Origin: CAWDPQ01 sp049642465
GTDB lineage: Bacteria > Acidobacteriota > Vicinamibacteria > Vicinamibacterales > 2-12-FULL-66-21
Assembly: GCA_049642465.1 (NCBI GenBank)
Contig: JBAROV010000181.1
Location: 1 to 22,333 of the forward strand
DNA: 22,333 nucleotides
Reading direction: 5' to 3'
The notes below the pieces were generated by a model. It ran no database searches. It worked only from the letters and a program-made list of their open reading frames with translations, and was not told where the DNA came from. Position 1 is the first letter of the stretch; each line of letters starts with the position of its first letter. A program made the translations under genes and the position numbers. Positions 7,735-15,881 of the stretch are shown here, piece after piece.

Positions 7735-9446
7735 GTGACGAGCACGGCCGCCTCAATCGAACAGCCTGGCTGCTATCACTGGCAATAGGCGCGTATTACG
7801 CGGGGCTCGGGCTTATGGTGCTGGTGCCCGAGAGCGTGTACTCCGGCGACATCGGCGTGCAGTACGTTCAGGCCCAGGCGCTCCTCGATCACCGTTTTCG
7901 AAGTCTGGACATCGCTTATCCCGGTGAGTTCCTGGACCCGGAGCGCCGGTTCTTTCCCATCCGGCCGCCATTCGTCTTCAGATCGGCCGGCGCCACGCAA
8001 TCGATTTTTCCAACCGCATCCGCGCTGCTGCAGGCCGTGGGTGTCAGCGCATTCGGCCTGCACGGCATGGTGGTGCTGTCGGTCATCGCTGGATGGGCGA
8101 CGCTGGCCTGCGCCGCGCGTCTGGCGCCGACCCCCGCGCGCGTTGCGGTGATTGTGGCCCTGGGCCTCGCGAGCCCCCTGTGGTTCTACGCGATCTCGGG
8201 GTGGCATCACGCGGCCGGGATGGCCTTGGCTACTGCCGCGTTTGTGCTCGCGTTGACGAAGGCTGGCCCTGGTGGAGCGTCCGCGAGTGCGCCGTTTCTC
8301 GCCGGCCTGGCGCTGGGCGCTGGCGCTACGCTTCGGGACGAAGTGATCCTTCTCGCTCCAGGTCTAGCGATTGCCGTGTGGCTGAGAACGAGAGGACTGC
8401 GATCGGTTCTCGAACTGACGGTTGGCGCAGTGGCTGCGTTAGGACTTGCTGCCGCGATCGACGTGATGTGGTTTGGCCGGCCCGCCGCTGCGCACGTGCG
8501 CCATGCCGTCCACCTGTTGCAGAGTGCGTTGCAAACGACCGACGCACCCAACGACGAACTCCCCTCACTCCACCCCTTCACGCTGCGCGAACGTTACCAG
8601 ACCGTCGTCCAGTACTGGCTGTTTGGCTACGGTAACGATCGGTGGCTCGTCACCTACATCGCTGGTCTCCTCGTCGCGTTGTTCGTTCGCTGGAAATTTC
8701 GATCGGCCATCGGTGTCGTTGTGTGGCTGGTCGGGATCATGGGCGCGGCGGCGCTCGATGCGTGGGAAGTCGTGACCGCGCCGAAGTGGCTCGCCGGACT
8801 GCATCGCGTGGCACCGTATCTGGTGTTTGCGTTGTTGCCAGTCCCAACTGCCACCGATCGTTCACCTGGACGTTCTTCTTCATTCTTTTCACCGCGAATC
8901 GCGCTCATTACAGCGGCTGCATATCTGGCCTTCGCCTTTGCCGGCGTTGATACAACCGGCGGCAAGGGTCTGGGGCCGCGGCTTCTGCTGCCCTTGCTGC
9001 CCATACTCACCGTTGCCGCAATAATCCGTCTGAAGGGATACCTCTTCGCGCCAGCAAGCTTCGACCGGTGGGCAGGGCGGATTGGCGTCGCGCTCGTGGC
9101 GATGGCACTCCTCGTCCACACCTACGCGACGACCTATGCGTACTACGCGCGGAACCGCGACGATGCGTCTGTTGTGCGGGCGGTGGCAAATTCCCGCGAG
9201 CGAATCGTCATTGCGGACGATCCATTCACGGCGCAGCTGCTCCTGCCGCTGTACTACCGTAAGATCGTCCTTCTGGCAGACTCACCGGCGGCGGCACAGG
9301 CATTGGGGTCGATGCTGACCGCGCAGCGGGTGCCTGGGGCCTTGCTGGTGTCGAGAAATCCAGAGCCCTCAGCAGCTCTCCCGGGCCTTCGGGTCGCCCG
9401 CAGCGAACAGGTCGGCCGCATGAGCATCACCCAGTGGGTGCGATGA
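7731..9446 (+). CDS. Polytopic membrane protein, GT-C glycosyltransferase-like
   Basis: A 571-residue inner-membrane protein with about ten hydrophobic segments from residue 12 to about 460 and a soluble C-terminal piece (about 475-571). It shares the ATGA overlap with the end of pdxA, so it is translationally coupled. After the first membrane segment it has SGDIGVQYVQAQALLDH (38-54). An acidic residue in this first outer loop followed by an aromatic/hydrophobic helix is typical of GT-C enzymes (the PMT/GT39 group), which move sugars from polyprenyl phosphates on the outer face of the membrane. LRDEVILLAPGL near residue 202 corresponds to another recurring stretch in that group. Substrate and acceptor cannot be read from the sequence. 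A non-catalytic membrane protein of similar build is possible. Confidence 0.65.
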   Translation: MSDEHGRLNRTAWLLSLAIGAYYAGLGLMVLVPESVYSGDIGVQYVQAQALLDHRFRSLDIAYPGEFLDPERRFFPIRPPFVFRSAGATQSIFPTASALLQAVGVSAFGLHGMVVLSVIAGWATLACAARLAPTPARVAVIVALGLASPLWFYAISGWHHAAGMALATAAFVLALTKAGPGGASASAPFLAGLALGAGATLRDEVILLAPGLAIAVWLRTRGLRSVLELTVGAVAALGLAAAIDVMWFGRPAAAHVRHAVHLLQSALQTTDAPNDELPSLHPFTLRERYQTVVQYWLFGYGNDRWLVTYIAGLLVALFVRWKFRSAIGVVVWLVGIMGAAALDAWEVVTAPKWLAGLHRVAPYLVFALLPVPTATDRSPGRSSSFFSPRIALITAAAYLAFAFAGVDTTGGKGLGPRLLLPLLPILTVAAIIRLKGYLFAPASFDRWAGRIGVALVAMALLVHTYATTYAYYARNRDDASVVRAVANSRERIVIADDPFTAQLLLPLYYRKIVLLADSPAAAQALGSMLTAQRVPGALLVSRNPEPSAALPGLRVARSEQVGRMSITQWVR

Positions 9447-9919
9447 AAACGGCTCGCGAAGAAGCGCAGAAGAACATCGCCGAGAACCGAAAGGCGTTCC
9501 ACGATTACCACATCCTCGAAACCTTCGAGGCGGGTGTCGCGCTGCTCGGTACGGAGGTGAAGTCTATCCGCGAAGGAAACATCAATCTCCGCGACAGCTT
9601 CGCTCGAGTGGAGGACGGAGAAGTGTGGATTTACAACGTCCACATCAACCCCTACAGCCATCGCGGGTACTCGGACCACGAACCGACACGAAAACGCAAG
9701 CTGCTGTTGCGGCGCGCCGAAATCCGCAAGTTGATTGGCAAGACCGTCGAGCGCGGCATGACGCTCGTGCCCACGCGCATGTACTTCAAGAACGGATACG
9801 TGAAGGTGGCGATCGGTCTGGCCAGAGGCAAGAAAGCGCACGACAAACGCGAAACGATCAAGCGGCGGGAGGCGGATCGGGAGACGCGAGCCGCCGTCAA
9901 GGAGCGCCGCAGCAGGTGA
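9443..9919 (+). CDS. smpB: SsrA (tmRNA)-binding protein SmpB
   Basis: Partner of tmRNA in trans-translation: it brings tmRNA to stalled ribosomes so that broken mRNAs are released and nascent peptides tagged. The 158-residue protein shows the family signature almost throughout: NRKAFHDYHILETFEAG (15-31), LLGTEVKSIREGNINLRDSF (35-54), VWIYNVHINPY (61-71), PTRKRKLLLRRAEIRKLIGK (81-100), LVPTRMYFKNGYVKV (108-122) and the basic tail GKKAHDKRETIKRREADRE (129-147) that enters the decoding centre. The ATG at 9443 overlaps the previous stop by four bases; a GTG at 9434 would add three residues. No ssrA gene is seen in the window. Its place among membrane-protein genes is odd. Confidence 0.97.
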   Translation: MKTAREEAQKNIAENRKAFHDYHILETFEAGVALLGTEVKSIREGNINLRDSFARVEDGEVWIYNVHINPYSHRGYSDHEPTRKRKLLLRRAEIRKLIGKTVERGMTLVPTRMYFKNGYVKVAIGLARGKKAHDKRETIKRREADRETRAAVKERRSR

Positions 9920-11559
9920 GAACGGCCGATCGCGCGTGGCTGCGCGTGACCATCCTGTTCAGCGTGATGACGGCTGTGGCCACGTGGCCGCAGGTGCTCC
10001 GGCCCGGAGACGTCCCCGCCAATCAGGACTCGTGGCTCAACCTCTGGCGGCTCTCGTGGATCGCGTATCAGCTGCCGCGCGACCCCGTGCACCTCTTCGA
10101 CACGAACATCTACTTCCCGGAACGGGCCACGCTTGCCTACTCGGATGCGACGCTGTTGCAGGGTCTCGTTGCTGCGCCGCTGTTCTGGCTCGGAGTACCC
10201 ACGCCCTACGTGTACAACCTGCTGGTCCTGGGCAGCTTCGTCTTCGCCGGGGTCGCCGCGTGGGCGCTCGTCAGCCAGCTCACCGGAAGCAGGCGCGCCG
10301 GAATTATCGCCGGCGTTATCTTCGCGTTCACACCCTACCGGTTCGATCACTACATGCACCTCGAGCTGCTGTGGACTGGGTGGATGCCGCTCACGCTGCT
10401 CGCGGTTCATCGTGCGATCGAGCGAGGCACAGTCGGCTCCGGCATCGCCGTCGGGCTGCTCTTTGCCGCGCAGGGGCTTTCGTGCATCTACTACGCAGTC
10501 CTGTTCGCCACCGTGCTCGCAGTGTTCTGTGCGGTCTTGACGGTACCAATGCCGCGGGTACGGCTGGCCCGCGCAGCCGTTTCCCTGGGATGCGGTGCGC
10601 TCGTAGCGGCAACCTTCCTCGCGCCATACCTCATGCCGTACCGGCGCGCACGGACCACCGTTGGCGAACGCTCGGCGAACGACGCGTTGCTGTTCGGCGC
10701 GGGACCGACCCACTACATCTCAGCGACTCCCAGCAACCTCCTGTACGGCTCGCTCACCGCGCGGTTGGGGCGACACGAGAAGCGGCTGTTTCCGGGGCTG
10801 ATCGCGATCGCGCTGGCCGGGACCGGGCTTTGGCCTCCGCTGTGCCGGCGGCGCATCGCGTATTTGATCGCCTTGCTCCTGGCGATCGACCTCTCGTTCG
10901 GCCCGCGTGGGCTTTCCTACGATCTGTTCCGTGAGTACCTGCTGCCGTACAAGGGTATCCGTGCAATCGCCCGCGCCGGCAGCATCGCGCTGCTGATGGT
11001 CGCGGTGCTCGCCGGCTTCGGATGGGCCCGTCTCGAGCAGATGGCCCGGCTGCGGGAACGCGCGCGCACCTTCGCCGCCTTCAGCGTCGTCATCGCGGCG
11101 ATGATGCTCGAGTACGCCACGATGCCGCTGAAGCTCATCCCCGCGCCAAGGCAGCCCGAACCTGTGTACCAATGGCTCGCCGCAAAGGCGGACGGCGGCG
11201 CGGTACTTGAATTGCCCGTTCCCGACATCTACACCGCTCCGTTAATGGATCCGGAGTTCATGTACTGGTCGACCTTTCACTGGCATCCGCTCGTCAATGG
11301 CTACAGCGGCAATGTGCCGACTTCATATCTCGACCTCATGCGCGGGATGCAGACCTTCCCCTCCGACGCCGAGATCGAGCGTCTTCGCCGCATGGGCGTA
11401 AGATACGTGGTCGTGCACGAGCGTTTCTATGGATCGAATCGATATCGCGAGGTGACCGCCGCACTCGATGCACGATCCGACGTCGTGAAACAGCAATCGT
11501 TCGGCCATGCGGGCGAGGAGGTGACCGTCTACTCGCCGACCGCCGCCGTTCATGACTGA
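9916..11559 (+). CDS. Polytopic membrane protein, GT-C/YfhO-like (1)
   Basis: The GTG at 9916 overlaps the smpB stop (GTGA) and gives 547 residues; the open frame upstream is a shadow of smpB. The protein starts with a membrane helix, then a first periplasmic loop with ANQDSWLNLWRLSWIAYQLP (35-54) and FDTNIYFPERATLAYSDATLLQG, a pattern common in large bacterial GT-C-like membrane proteins, where the first-loop Asp (Asp38) may be catalytic. About ten more hydrophobic segments follow to about residue 400. The C-terminal soluble part carries GGAVLELPVPDIYTAP and EIERLRRMGVRYVVVHERFY, recurring in this uncharacterised group. A role in transferring sugars or other groups to an envelope polymer is inference from architecture and from the aminotransferase and reductase genes downstream. 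Confidence 0.6.
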   Translation: MRTADRAWLRVTILFSVMTAVATWPQVLRPGDVPANQDSWLNLWRLSWIAYQLPRDPVHLFDTNIYFPERATLAYSDATLLQGLVAAPLFWLGVPTPYVYNLLVLGSFVFAGVAAWALVSQLTGSRRAGIIAGVIFAFTPYRFDHYMHLELLWTGWMPLTLLAVHRAIERGTVGSGIAVGLLFAAQGLSCIYYAVLFATVLAVFCAVLTVPMPRVRLARAAVSLGCGALVAATFLAPYLMPYRRARTTVGERSANDALLFGAGPTHYISATPSNLLYGSLTARLGRHEKRLFPGLIAIALAGTGLWPPLCRRRIAYLIALLLAIDLSFGPRGLSYDLFREYLLPYKGIRAIARAGSIALLMVAVLAGFGWARLEQMARLRERARTFAAFSVVIAAMMLEYATMPLKLIPAPRQPEPVYQWLAAKADGGAVLELPVPDIYTAPLMDPEFMYWSTFHWHPLVNGYSGNVPTSYLDLMRGMQTFPSDAEIERLRRMGVRYVVVHERFYGSNRYREVTAALDARSDVVKQQSFGHAGEEVTVYSPTAAVHD

Positions 11560-13087
11560 GGACAGGATCCGCACGGTTACTACGGCCCTGGCGCTGGCTC
11601 TCGCCACTCTTTCCCTCATCGCCACCGCGCCTGCGTACCTGAACCACGATGCCGCCTGGTACCTTTACGTTGTCCAGCGCTGGTTCAGCGGCGCCGATTT
11701 GTATCGCGACGTCGTAGACACGAATCCACCGCTCATCATCTGGTTGACCGCTCCATCGGTTGCCCTGGCGCATTTGAGTGGTTGGCCGCCAACGGCTGTG
11801 TTCAAGGGCTTCGTGTTCGCACTCTCGGGCGCGTCCATCCTCGTCGTACGCGCGATCGTTCGCCGCTCGTCGCCTGAGCGGGAATTCCCGCTGGTCAGTA
11901 CTGTTGCGTTTCTGCTGCTGCCCTTCGTGAAGAGCGACTTTGGCCAGCGGGAGCACCTGGCGGTGTTGCTGACGATGCCGTACGCGATTCTCGGCGCGGT
12001 GCGGAACGATCTGATTCCCTCGAAGTTCCGAGCGCTCGTTGGGGTGGCCGCCGGAGTCGGCTTCGCAATCAAGCCGCATTTTCTCCTGGCCTGGATTGGC
12101 GTCGAATTGGTCGCGCTCGCGTTCGAGAGGCGGCGCGCCTTTCGACGAGCCGAGTTCGTCGCGGCGGCTGCAATCTTTATCGTGTACACCGGTGCCGTCG
12201 TCCTGTTCACTCCGGAATACTTCCAGGTTGCCGAGCAGGTGCGTCGCGTCTACGGTGGACTCAACTCTCCCGTCGCGGTGCTCGTGCGCCTGCGAGAGGT
12301 GCAATTGTGGCTTGCGGCGCTTGCCGTGTGTGTGGCCATCCGCTGGCGGCCATCGGACCGGCTGCCGCTTGTGATCATCGCCGTCGCGACCGGCTACCTC
12401 ATTGCGGCCTTGCTTCAATTCAAAGGGTGGGGATACCAGCTCTATCCTGCGCGCGTGTTTCTCGTTTTGTTCCTGGCGCTCGTAGTCGCAACCGTCCTCA
12501 ACGAAGTGTCCGCCCTCGGGGCGTTGCTCCGCGGTGGAACGCGGGGGCTTGGGGTCGTGTTTGCGGGAGCTTTGGTCGTCGCGTCCGGGCGTTACCTTGC
12601 AGAGGCGAGGAATCCCGCGGCTCCCGATCTGGTCACGCCAATGATCGGGGCCATCGCCCAACACGGCGGTGGTTCGGTAACGGTGCTCAGCATGCGGACG
12701 ATTATCTATCCGGCCTTTCCCGCAGTGAATTATTCGGGGGCGGCATGGGGCCTTCGTCACAATTCACTGTGGTTCCTGCCAGGGTTTTATACCGATCAGG
12801 ACCGTCTGGCCGGCGGGCCGCTTCAGCCGCATGCTGTGGAGGACATGCCCGCGCTCGAACGCATGTTCTTCAACCAGATCGTCGAGGATCTCTGCGGCTG
12901 GCCGCCGCAACTTCTCGCCGTTGAACAGCCAGGAGCGGTCGCGCCGGCGGGCCGTCGCGCGCTCGATCTTCTCGCGTACTACGGACAAGATCCGTCAGCC
13001 AAGCGTCTGCTCGCCGTCTATCGGCCGCAGGGAACCGTCGGACCCTTTACGCTGTTCACGCCCGATCCCCCTCCGTCGTGCCGCTGA
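11552..13087 (+). CDS. GT39/PMT-like membrane glycosyltransferase
   Basis: A 511-residue protein whose start overlaps the preceding gene by eight bases. It is the most recognisable GT-C protein of the run: LNHDAAWYLYVVQRWFSG (30-47), then LYRDVVDTNPPLIIWLTAP (50-68). This is the classic 'Asp, aromatic, Leu-Tyr-x-Asp, Pro-Pro-Leu' signature of the dolichyl-phosphate-mannose/ArnT-like superfamily, in which the first-loop Asp (Asp33) is the likely base. About ten hydrophobic helices run to about residue 355, and the last 140 residues are soluble and outward facing. The expected donor is a polyprenyl-phosphate sugar; the acceptor is unknown. No polyprenyl-phosphate sugar synthase (GT2) is seen in the window, so the donor would be made elsewhere. 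Confidence 0.72.
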   Translation: MTEDRIRTVTTALALALATLSLIATAPAYLNHDAAWYLYVVQRWFSGADLYRDVVDTNPPLIIWLTAPSVALAHLSGWPPTAVFKGFVFALSGASILVVRAIVRRSSPEREFPLVSTVAFLLLPFVKSDFGQREHLAVLLTMPYAILGAVRNDLIPSKFRALVGVAAGVGFAIKPHFLLAWIGVELVALAFERRRAFRRAEFVAAAAIFIVYTGAVVLFTPEYFQVAEQVRRVYGGLNSPVAVLVRLREVQLWLAALAVCVAIRWRPSDRLPLVIIAVATGYLIAALLQFKGWGYQLYPARVFLVLFLALVVATVLNEVSALGALLRGGTRGLGVVFAGALVVASGRYLAEARNPAAPDLVTPMIGAIAQHGGGSVTVLSMRTIIYPAFPAVNYSGAAWGLRHNSLWFLPGFYTDQDRLAGGPLQPHAVEDMPALERMFFNQIVEDLCGWPPQLLAVEQPGAVAPAGRRALDLLAYYGQDPSAKRLLAVYRPQGTVGPFTLFTPDPPPSCR

Positions 13088-15219
13088 TGTCGCTGCTCAC
13101 ACCGCGAGTAGCCTTCCTCGCATCGTTGGCCATCTGGTGGCTGAACGTGCTGCTGACCACTCGCTGGGCGGACGTCCCGGGCTCGATCCATGGCCCCAAG
13201 CGACCATTTTTCATCGCGTCGCTGATATTGCTCACCGTGGTTGCGATCCGGCAGCGGGTATGGAGCACAGCGATCCTCCCAGTTGCCTGGCGATGGCTCG
13301 GTATCGGCGGGGTCGTTCTACTCGTGGTCGCATTTTTCTGCTGGTTCCCGCCTGGCACGTGGCGCCAGATCCCGTTTCTCGACAATTGGGTACCGCGATA
13401 CCAAAGCACCATCGATCAAGTTGCGCTGATTCGTCGCGGTGCATTCGTCGGGTGGAATTGGTGGTTCCTGGGCGGCTATCAACTTTCGTCGGATCTGACG
13501 CAGAACCTTGGCGTGCTGGCGTTTCCGTTCGTGGTGCTACTCGGACCGCAGGTGGGTTTTCACGCGCTGCACGCCGTGCTCTTCGCCGCTGTTCCAGTGC
13601 TGGTCTACCTGGACCTCAAAGACAGCGACAGCCGCGAAGCGGCAACGCCGGCGGCGGCCCTGGCGTGCATCCTGACGGCCGGATATTACTTTTCGGCCGT
13701 GAGGAGCGGGGATACGAATTCACTCGCGGGTGTGTGCACTGCAACGCTTGCCGTCGTTGCGATACATCGCCTCCACCGCGGACGCCGCGATGGCGCCCCG
13801 CTGCTGGCAGTGGCCCTGGCGCTGGCCGCCTCTACACATCTCGGTTTCTTTGTGTACGCGGTCGCGTATTGCGTGCTTCACACGCTCTACTATCGGGATG
13901 TCCGAGGCGCCATCATGCTCGCCGCCGGGATCGCGTCTGCGTGTGTCGCCACCCTTCCAGTGATGTGGGAAAACTGGACGCTGCCATCGTTTTTCAGTTT
14001 CAACAACGTCCTCTTGCATCCACCCGAATCGTTTCAATGGGGAGCCTTCGCGCGGCAGTTCTACTACAACGTCGAAATCCTGTTCCGGCCGGGACGCTGG
14101 TTCAACGACTATACGACGCCGATTCGTGTGTTCCTGCCGGTCACGATTCTGCTCGCCCTCGGCCCCCGAAGCCGTGTGGGCTTTCATGCGTGGGCCGCGC
14201 TCGGAACGTTGGGGCTGATGACGCTCAACTACTCAGAGTTTGGTTTTGCGTTCAGCCGGCCATTCCACATGCTCCCGGTGTTCAGCGCTCCCGTTTTGGC
14301 CGGATTCATCGTTCGGCATGCTCGGAGTCGTCTGGTCGCCATCGCAACCGTCGCGTGCCTTGCGCTTTACGTCTCGATCGTGTTTTCGCGTGTTCCCCAC
14401 GTCAATCGGCTCGAGGATTGGGATCCCGCGCTCGTTTCACGAATCAGAGAGGCCACGGATGGCATGGTGCTCGTGGAAAACAGCCCACACCTGGACATGA
14501 TCGAATCGGCTGACCAATCGACGCCGAAAACGCCCTTTGCCGTCCACTTCGAGCCGTTGCTGCCGGTCAGCACGGGGCGTCGCTTTTATGCAGGCTTCTG
14601 GGATGGGTGGCAATGGTCTCGATTCCGGCAGAATCTCCTGGCGGCTGGCGCGATGTGGGGACGCAGCCTCGAGGACATCCCGGCGGATGAGGTCGTGGCG
14701 GAACTTCGACGCTGGGGGATTCAGGATGTGTTCGTGTGGTCGCCGGCCGCGCGACAATTCTTCAGCAATTCACCGGGCTTCACCAGGCGCTGGGATTCTT
14801 CCAGTTGGCAACATTTCGTGATGCGCGGCGCTGATACCCGTTCCGTGGTCACGGCGATGGGAAGCGGTAGTCTTGCCGATCTCGATCCCCTCGGCGGCCG
14901 GGTGCTGTTGAAAGACGTCAGCGCGGACACGGAAGTCGTGGTGCGCACGAATTACTACCCGGCGTGGTCTGCGCGCATGGCGTCCACAGCGGTTCCGCTG
15001 TATGCGGTGAACGGACAACTCGCCTTCCGGGCGCCGCAGTCGGGTTCCTACGAGGTGCGTCTCGAATATCCTCGCCGCACCATGCTGACGCTCGCGGCCG
15101 CGGTCGCGTTCGTCGTTGGACTGTTTGGGATGTACTACGCGCATGCCGAACGGACCGACGGCCTTTCACGAAGCTCACGAAGGGACGAAGCACACGAAGG
15201 TCGGCACGGGCATCCTTAG
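13087..15219 (+). CDS. Polytopic membrane protein, GT-C/YfhO-like (2)
   Basis: A 710-residue protein starting at the ATG inside TGATG (one-base overlap with the previous gene); a GTG at 13078 in frame is an alternative start. About a dozen membrane segments span residues 8-440. The first large loop holds DNWVPRYQSTIDQVALIRRG (99-118), followed by NWWFLGGYQLSSDLTQNLGV, which resembles large uncharacterised GT-C/YfhO-like proteins. The C-terminal region has TNYYPAWSARMASTAVPLYA and APQSGSYEVRLEYPRR, a small beta-sandwich typical of YfhO-like proteins, then a last membrane helix (LTLAAAVAFVVGLFGMYYA). YfhO in Bacillus is linked to glycosylation of lipoteichoic acid. The final 20 or so residues are encoded by a CACGAAG repeat and are probably not functional. 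Confidence 0.62.
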   Translation: MSLLTPRVAFLASLAIWWLNVLLTTRWADVPGSIHGPKRPFFIASLILLTVVAIRQRVWSTAILPVAWRWLGIGGVVLLVVAFFCWFPPGTWRQIPFLDNWVPRYQSTIDQVALIRRGAFVGWNWWFLGGYQLSSDLTQNLGVLAFPFVVLLGPQVGFHALHAVLFAAVPVLVYLDLKDSDSREAATPAAALACILTAGYYFSAVRSGDTNSLAGVCTATLAVVAIHRLHRGRRDGAPLLAVALALAASTHLGFFVYAVAYCVLHTLYYRDVRGAIMLAAGIASACVATLPVMWENWTLPSFFSFNNVLLHPPESFQWGAFARQFYYNVEILFRPGRWFNDYTTPIRVFLPVTILLALGPRSRVGFHAWAALGTLGLMTLNYSEFGFAFSRPFHMLPVFSAPVLAGFIVRHARSRLVAIATVACLALYVSIVFSRVPHVNRLEDWDPALVSRIREATDGMVLVENSPHLDMIESADQSTPKTPFAVHFEPLLPVSTGRRFYAGFWDGWQWSRFRQNLLAAGAMWGRSLEDIPADEVVAELRRWGIQDVFVWSPAARQFFSNSPGFTRRWDSSSWQHFVMRGADTRSVVTAMGSGSLADLDPLGGRVLLKDVSADTEVVVRTNYYPAWSARMASTAVPLYAVNGQLAFRAPQSGSYEVRLEYPRRTMLTLAAAVAFVVGLFGMYYAHAERTDGLSRSSRRDEAHEGRHGHP
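15167..15200. repeat. CACGAAG tandem repeat in a gene end
   Basis: CACGAAG occurs at 15167-15173, 15176-15182 and 15193-15199, with GACGAAG at 15184-15190, at steps of 9, 8 and 9 bases. It encodes the low-complexity hydrophilic end of the 710-residue membrane protein, just before its stop at 15217-15219. The same unit appears again at 17894-17917. Confidence 0.65.
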
Positions 15220-15260
15220 CCGCAGTCGGCTTTGGTGGGGATTGCTGCGATGGCGCGCAA

Positions 15261-15301
15261 GCTAGATCGAATTTCACACTGCGTCATGTGCTAGATTGAA
15301 A
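15261..15301. repeat. Imperfect direct repeat GCTAGAT(C/T)GAA
   Basis: GCTAGATCGAA (15261-15271) and GCTAGATTGAA (15290-15300) are direct repeats 29 bases apart in the 107-base gap before the anchored protein gene. TAGATT (15292-15297) could serve as a -10 box, but no good -35 box is found 16-18 bases upstream. A role as a regulator binding site is only a possibility. Confidence 0.3.
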
Positions 15302-15326
15302 CTTTTCTGGAGGGCAGAAAGTTATT

Positions 15327-15881
15327 ATGAAAGGTAACCGCGCGGTCCTGACCGCGGCTCTCGTCGTCGTGCTGCTCCTGGTTGGATGGTGGCTCTTCAG
15401 GCGGAGTAACCCCGTCGCGGCCGTTCAGTTGATCGATCGATTTGCGCAAGCCAAAAAGCAGCCAGACGAGGCGTCGCTCTACTCCGTCGTCGACGCGAAC
15501 CTCAATGGCGAAACGAAGAAAGCGATTGCCATCGCCCCCGCGATCGGCACTCGTGTGACGTTCCGCGTGGCGATCCCAGACGACGGGTGGCTCAGCGTGT
15601 CACTCGGTCTCAAGCCCGAGGCGTGGACGCAGGAAGGAGACGGCGTCCTGTTTTACGTCGGCGTCTCCGACGGCCGTGCCTACGAGCAACTGTTCAGCCA
15701 ACACGTCCATCCGTTCGCCAACCAGGGCGATCGCAAATGGATTCCCGCGATGGTGGATCTCTCGGCCTACTCCGGCGAGGAAGTCGACCTCATTTTCAAC
15801 ACGCGGAGCGGCAAGCCCGAGAAGGGTGACATTCGAGCGGACTATGCGCTCTGGGGTGAGCCGATAGTCGTTCAGAGATGA
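15327..15881 (+). CDS. Membrane-anchored protein of unknown function
   Basis: I do not recognise the family. The 184-residue product has a short basic start, one membrane segment (about residues 8-24, rich in Val/Leu and ending GWWLF) and a 155-residue domain predicted outside the membrane. The domain alternates hydrophobic and polar residues as in a beta-sandwich (VTFRVAIPDDGWLSVSLGL, then GVLFYVGVSDGRAYEQLF, then WIPAMVDLSAYSGEEVDLIF), reminiscent of carbohydrate-binding jelly-roll domains. The ending DLSAYSGEEVDLIFNTRSG is the kind of phrase seen in sugar-binding or glycosidase-associated modules. GGAGGG at 15309-15314 lies 12 bases before the ATG and AGAAAG lies nearer. Its stop overlaps the aminotransferase start by four bases, so it belongs with nucleotide-sugar metabolism. 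A role in binding or exporting the glycan is inference. Confidence 0.6.
   Translation: MKGNRAVLTAALVVVLLLVGWWLFRRSNPVAAVQLIDRFAQAKKQPDEASLYSVVDANLNGETKKAIAIAPAIGTRVTFRVAIPDDGWLSVSLGLKPEAWTQEGDGVLFYVGVSDGRAYEQLFSQHVHPFANQGDRKWIPAMVDLSAYSGEEVDLIFNTRSGKPEKGDIRADYALWGEPIVVQR

Noticed and set aside
8833..8895. A lower-GC stretch with CCAACTG-like words in the first GT-C-like gene
   Set aside because: It might be a remnant of a heptamer repeat inserted into a loop, but only one clear unit is present and the reading frame is intact.
9625..9915. In-frame upstream extension of the membrane protein that starts at 9916
   Set aside because: This stretch is the +1 shadow of smpB; its Gln/Arg/His-rich product is not protein-like, and the GTG at 9916 fits the overlap pattern of the operon.
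9443..9919. A tmRNA (ssrA) gene or integration hotspot beside smpB
   Set aside because: smpB is often near ssrA, but no tRNA-like ends or tag-coding frame could be seen, and there is no integrase in the window.
11336..12760. A 474-codon minus-strand open frame opposite two GT-C-like genes
   Set aside because: The product is rich in Arg/His/Gln/Glu without hydrophobic core patterns, as expected from an antisense reading; the plus-strand frame has clear GT39 motifs.
12831..14513. A 560-codon plus-strand open frame overlapping two membrane-protein genes
   Set aside because: Arg/Pro/Ser-rich and out of frame with two proteins that have clear membrane segments and overlap neatly end to start.
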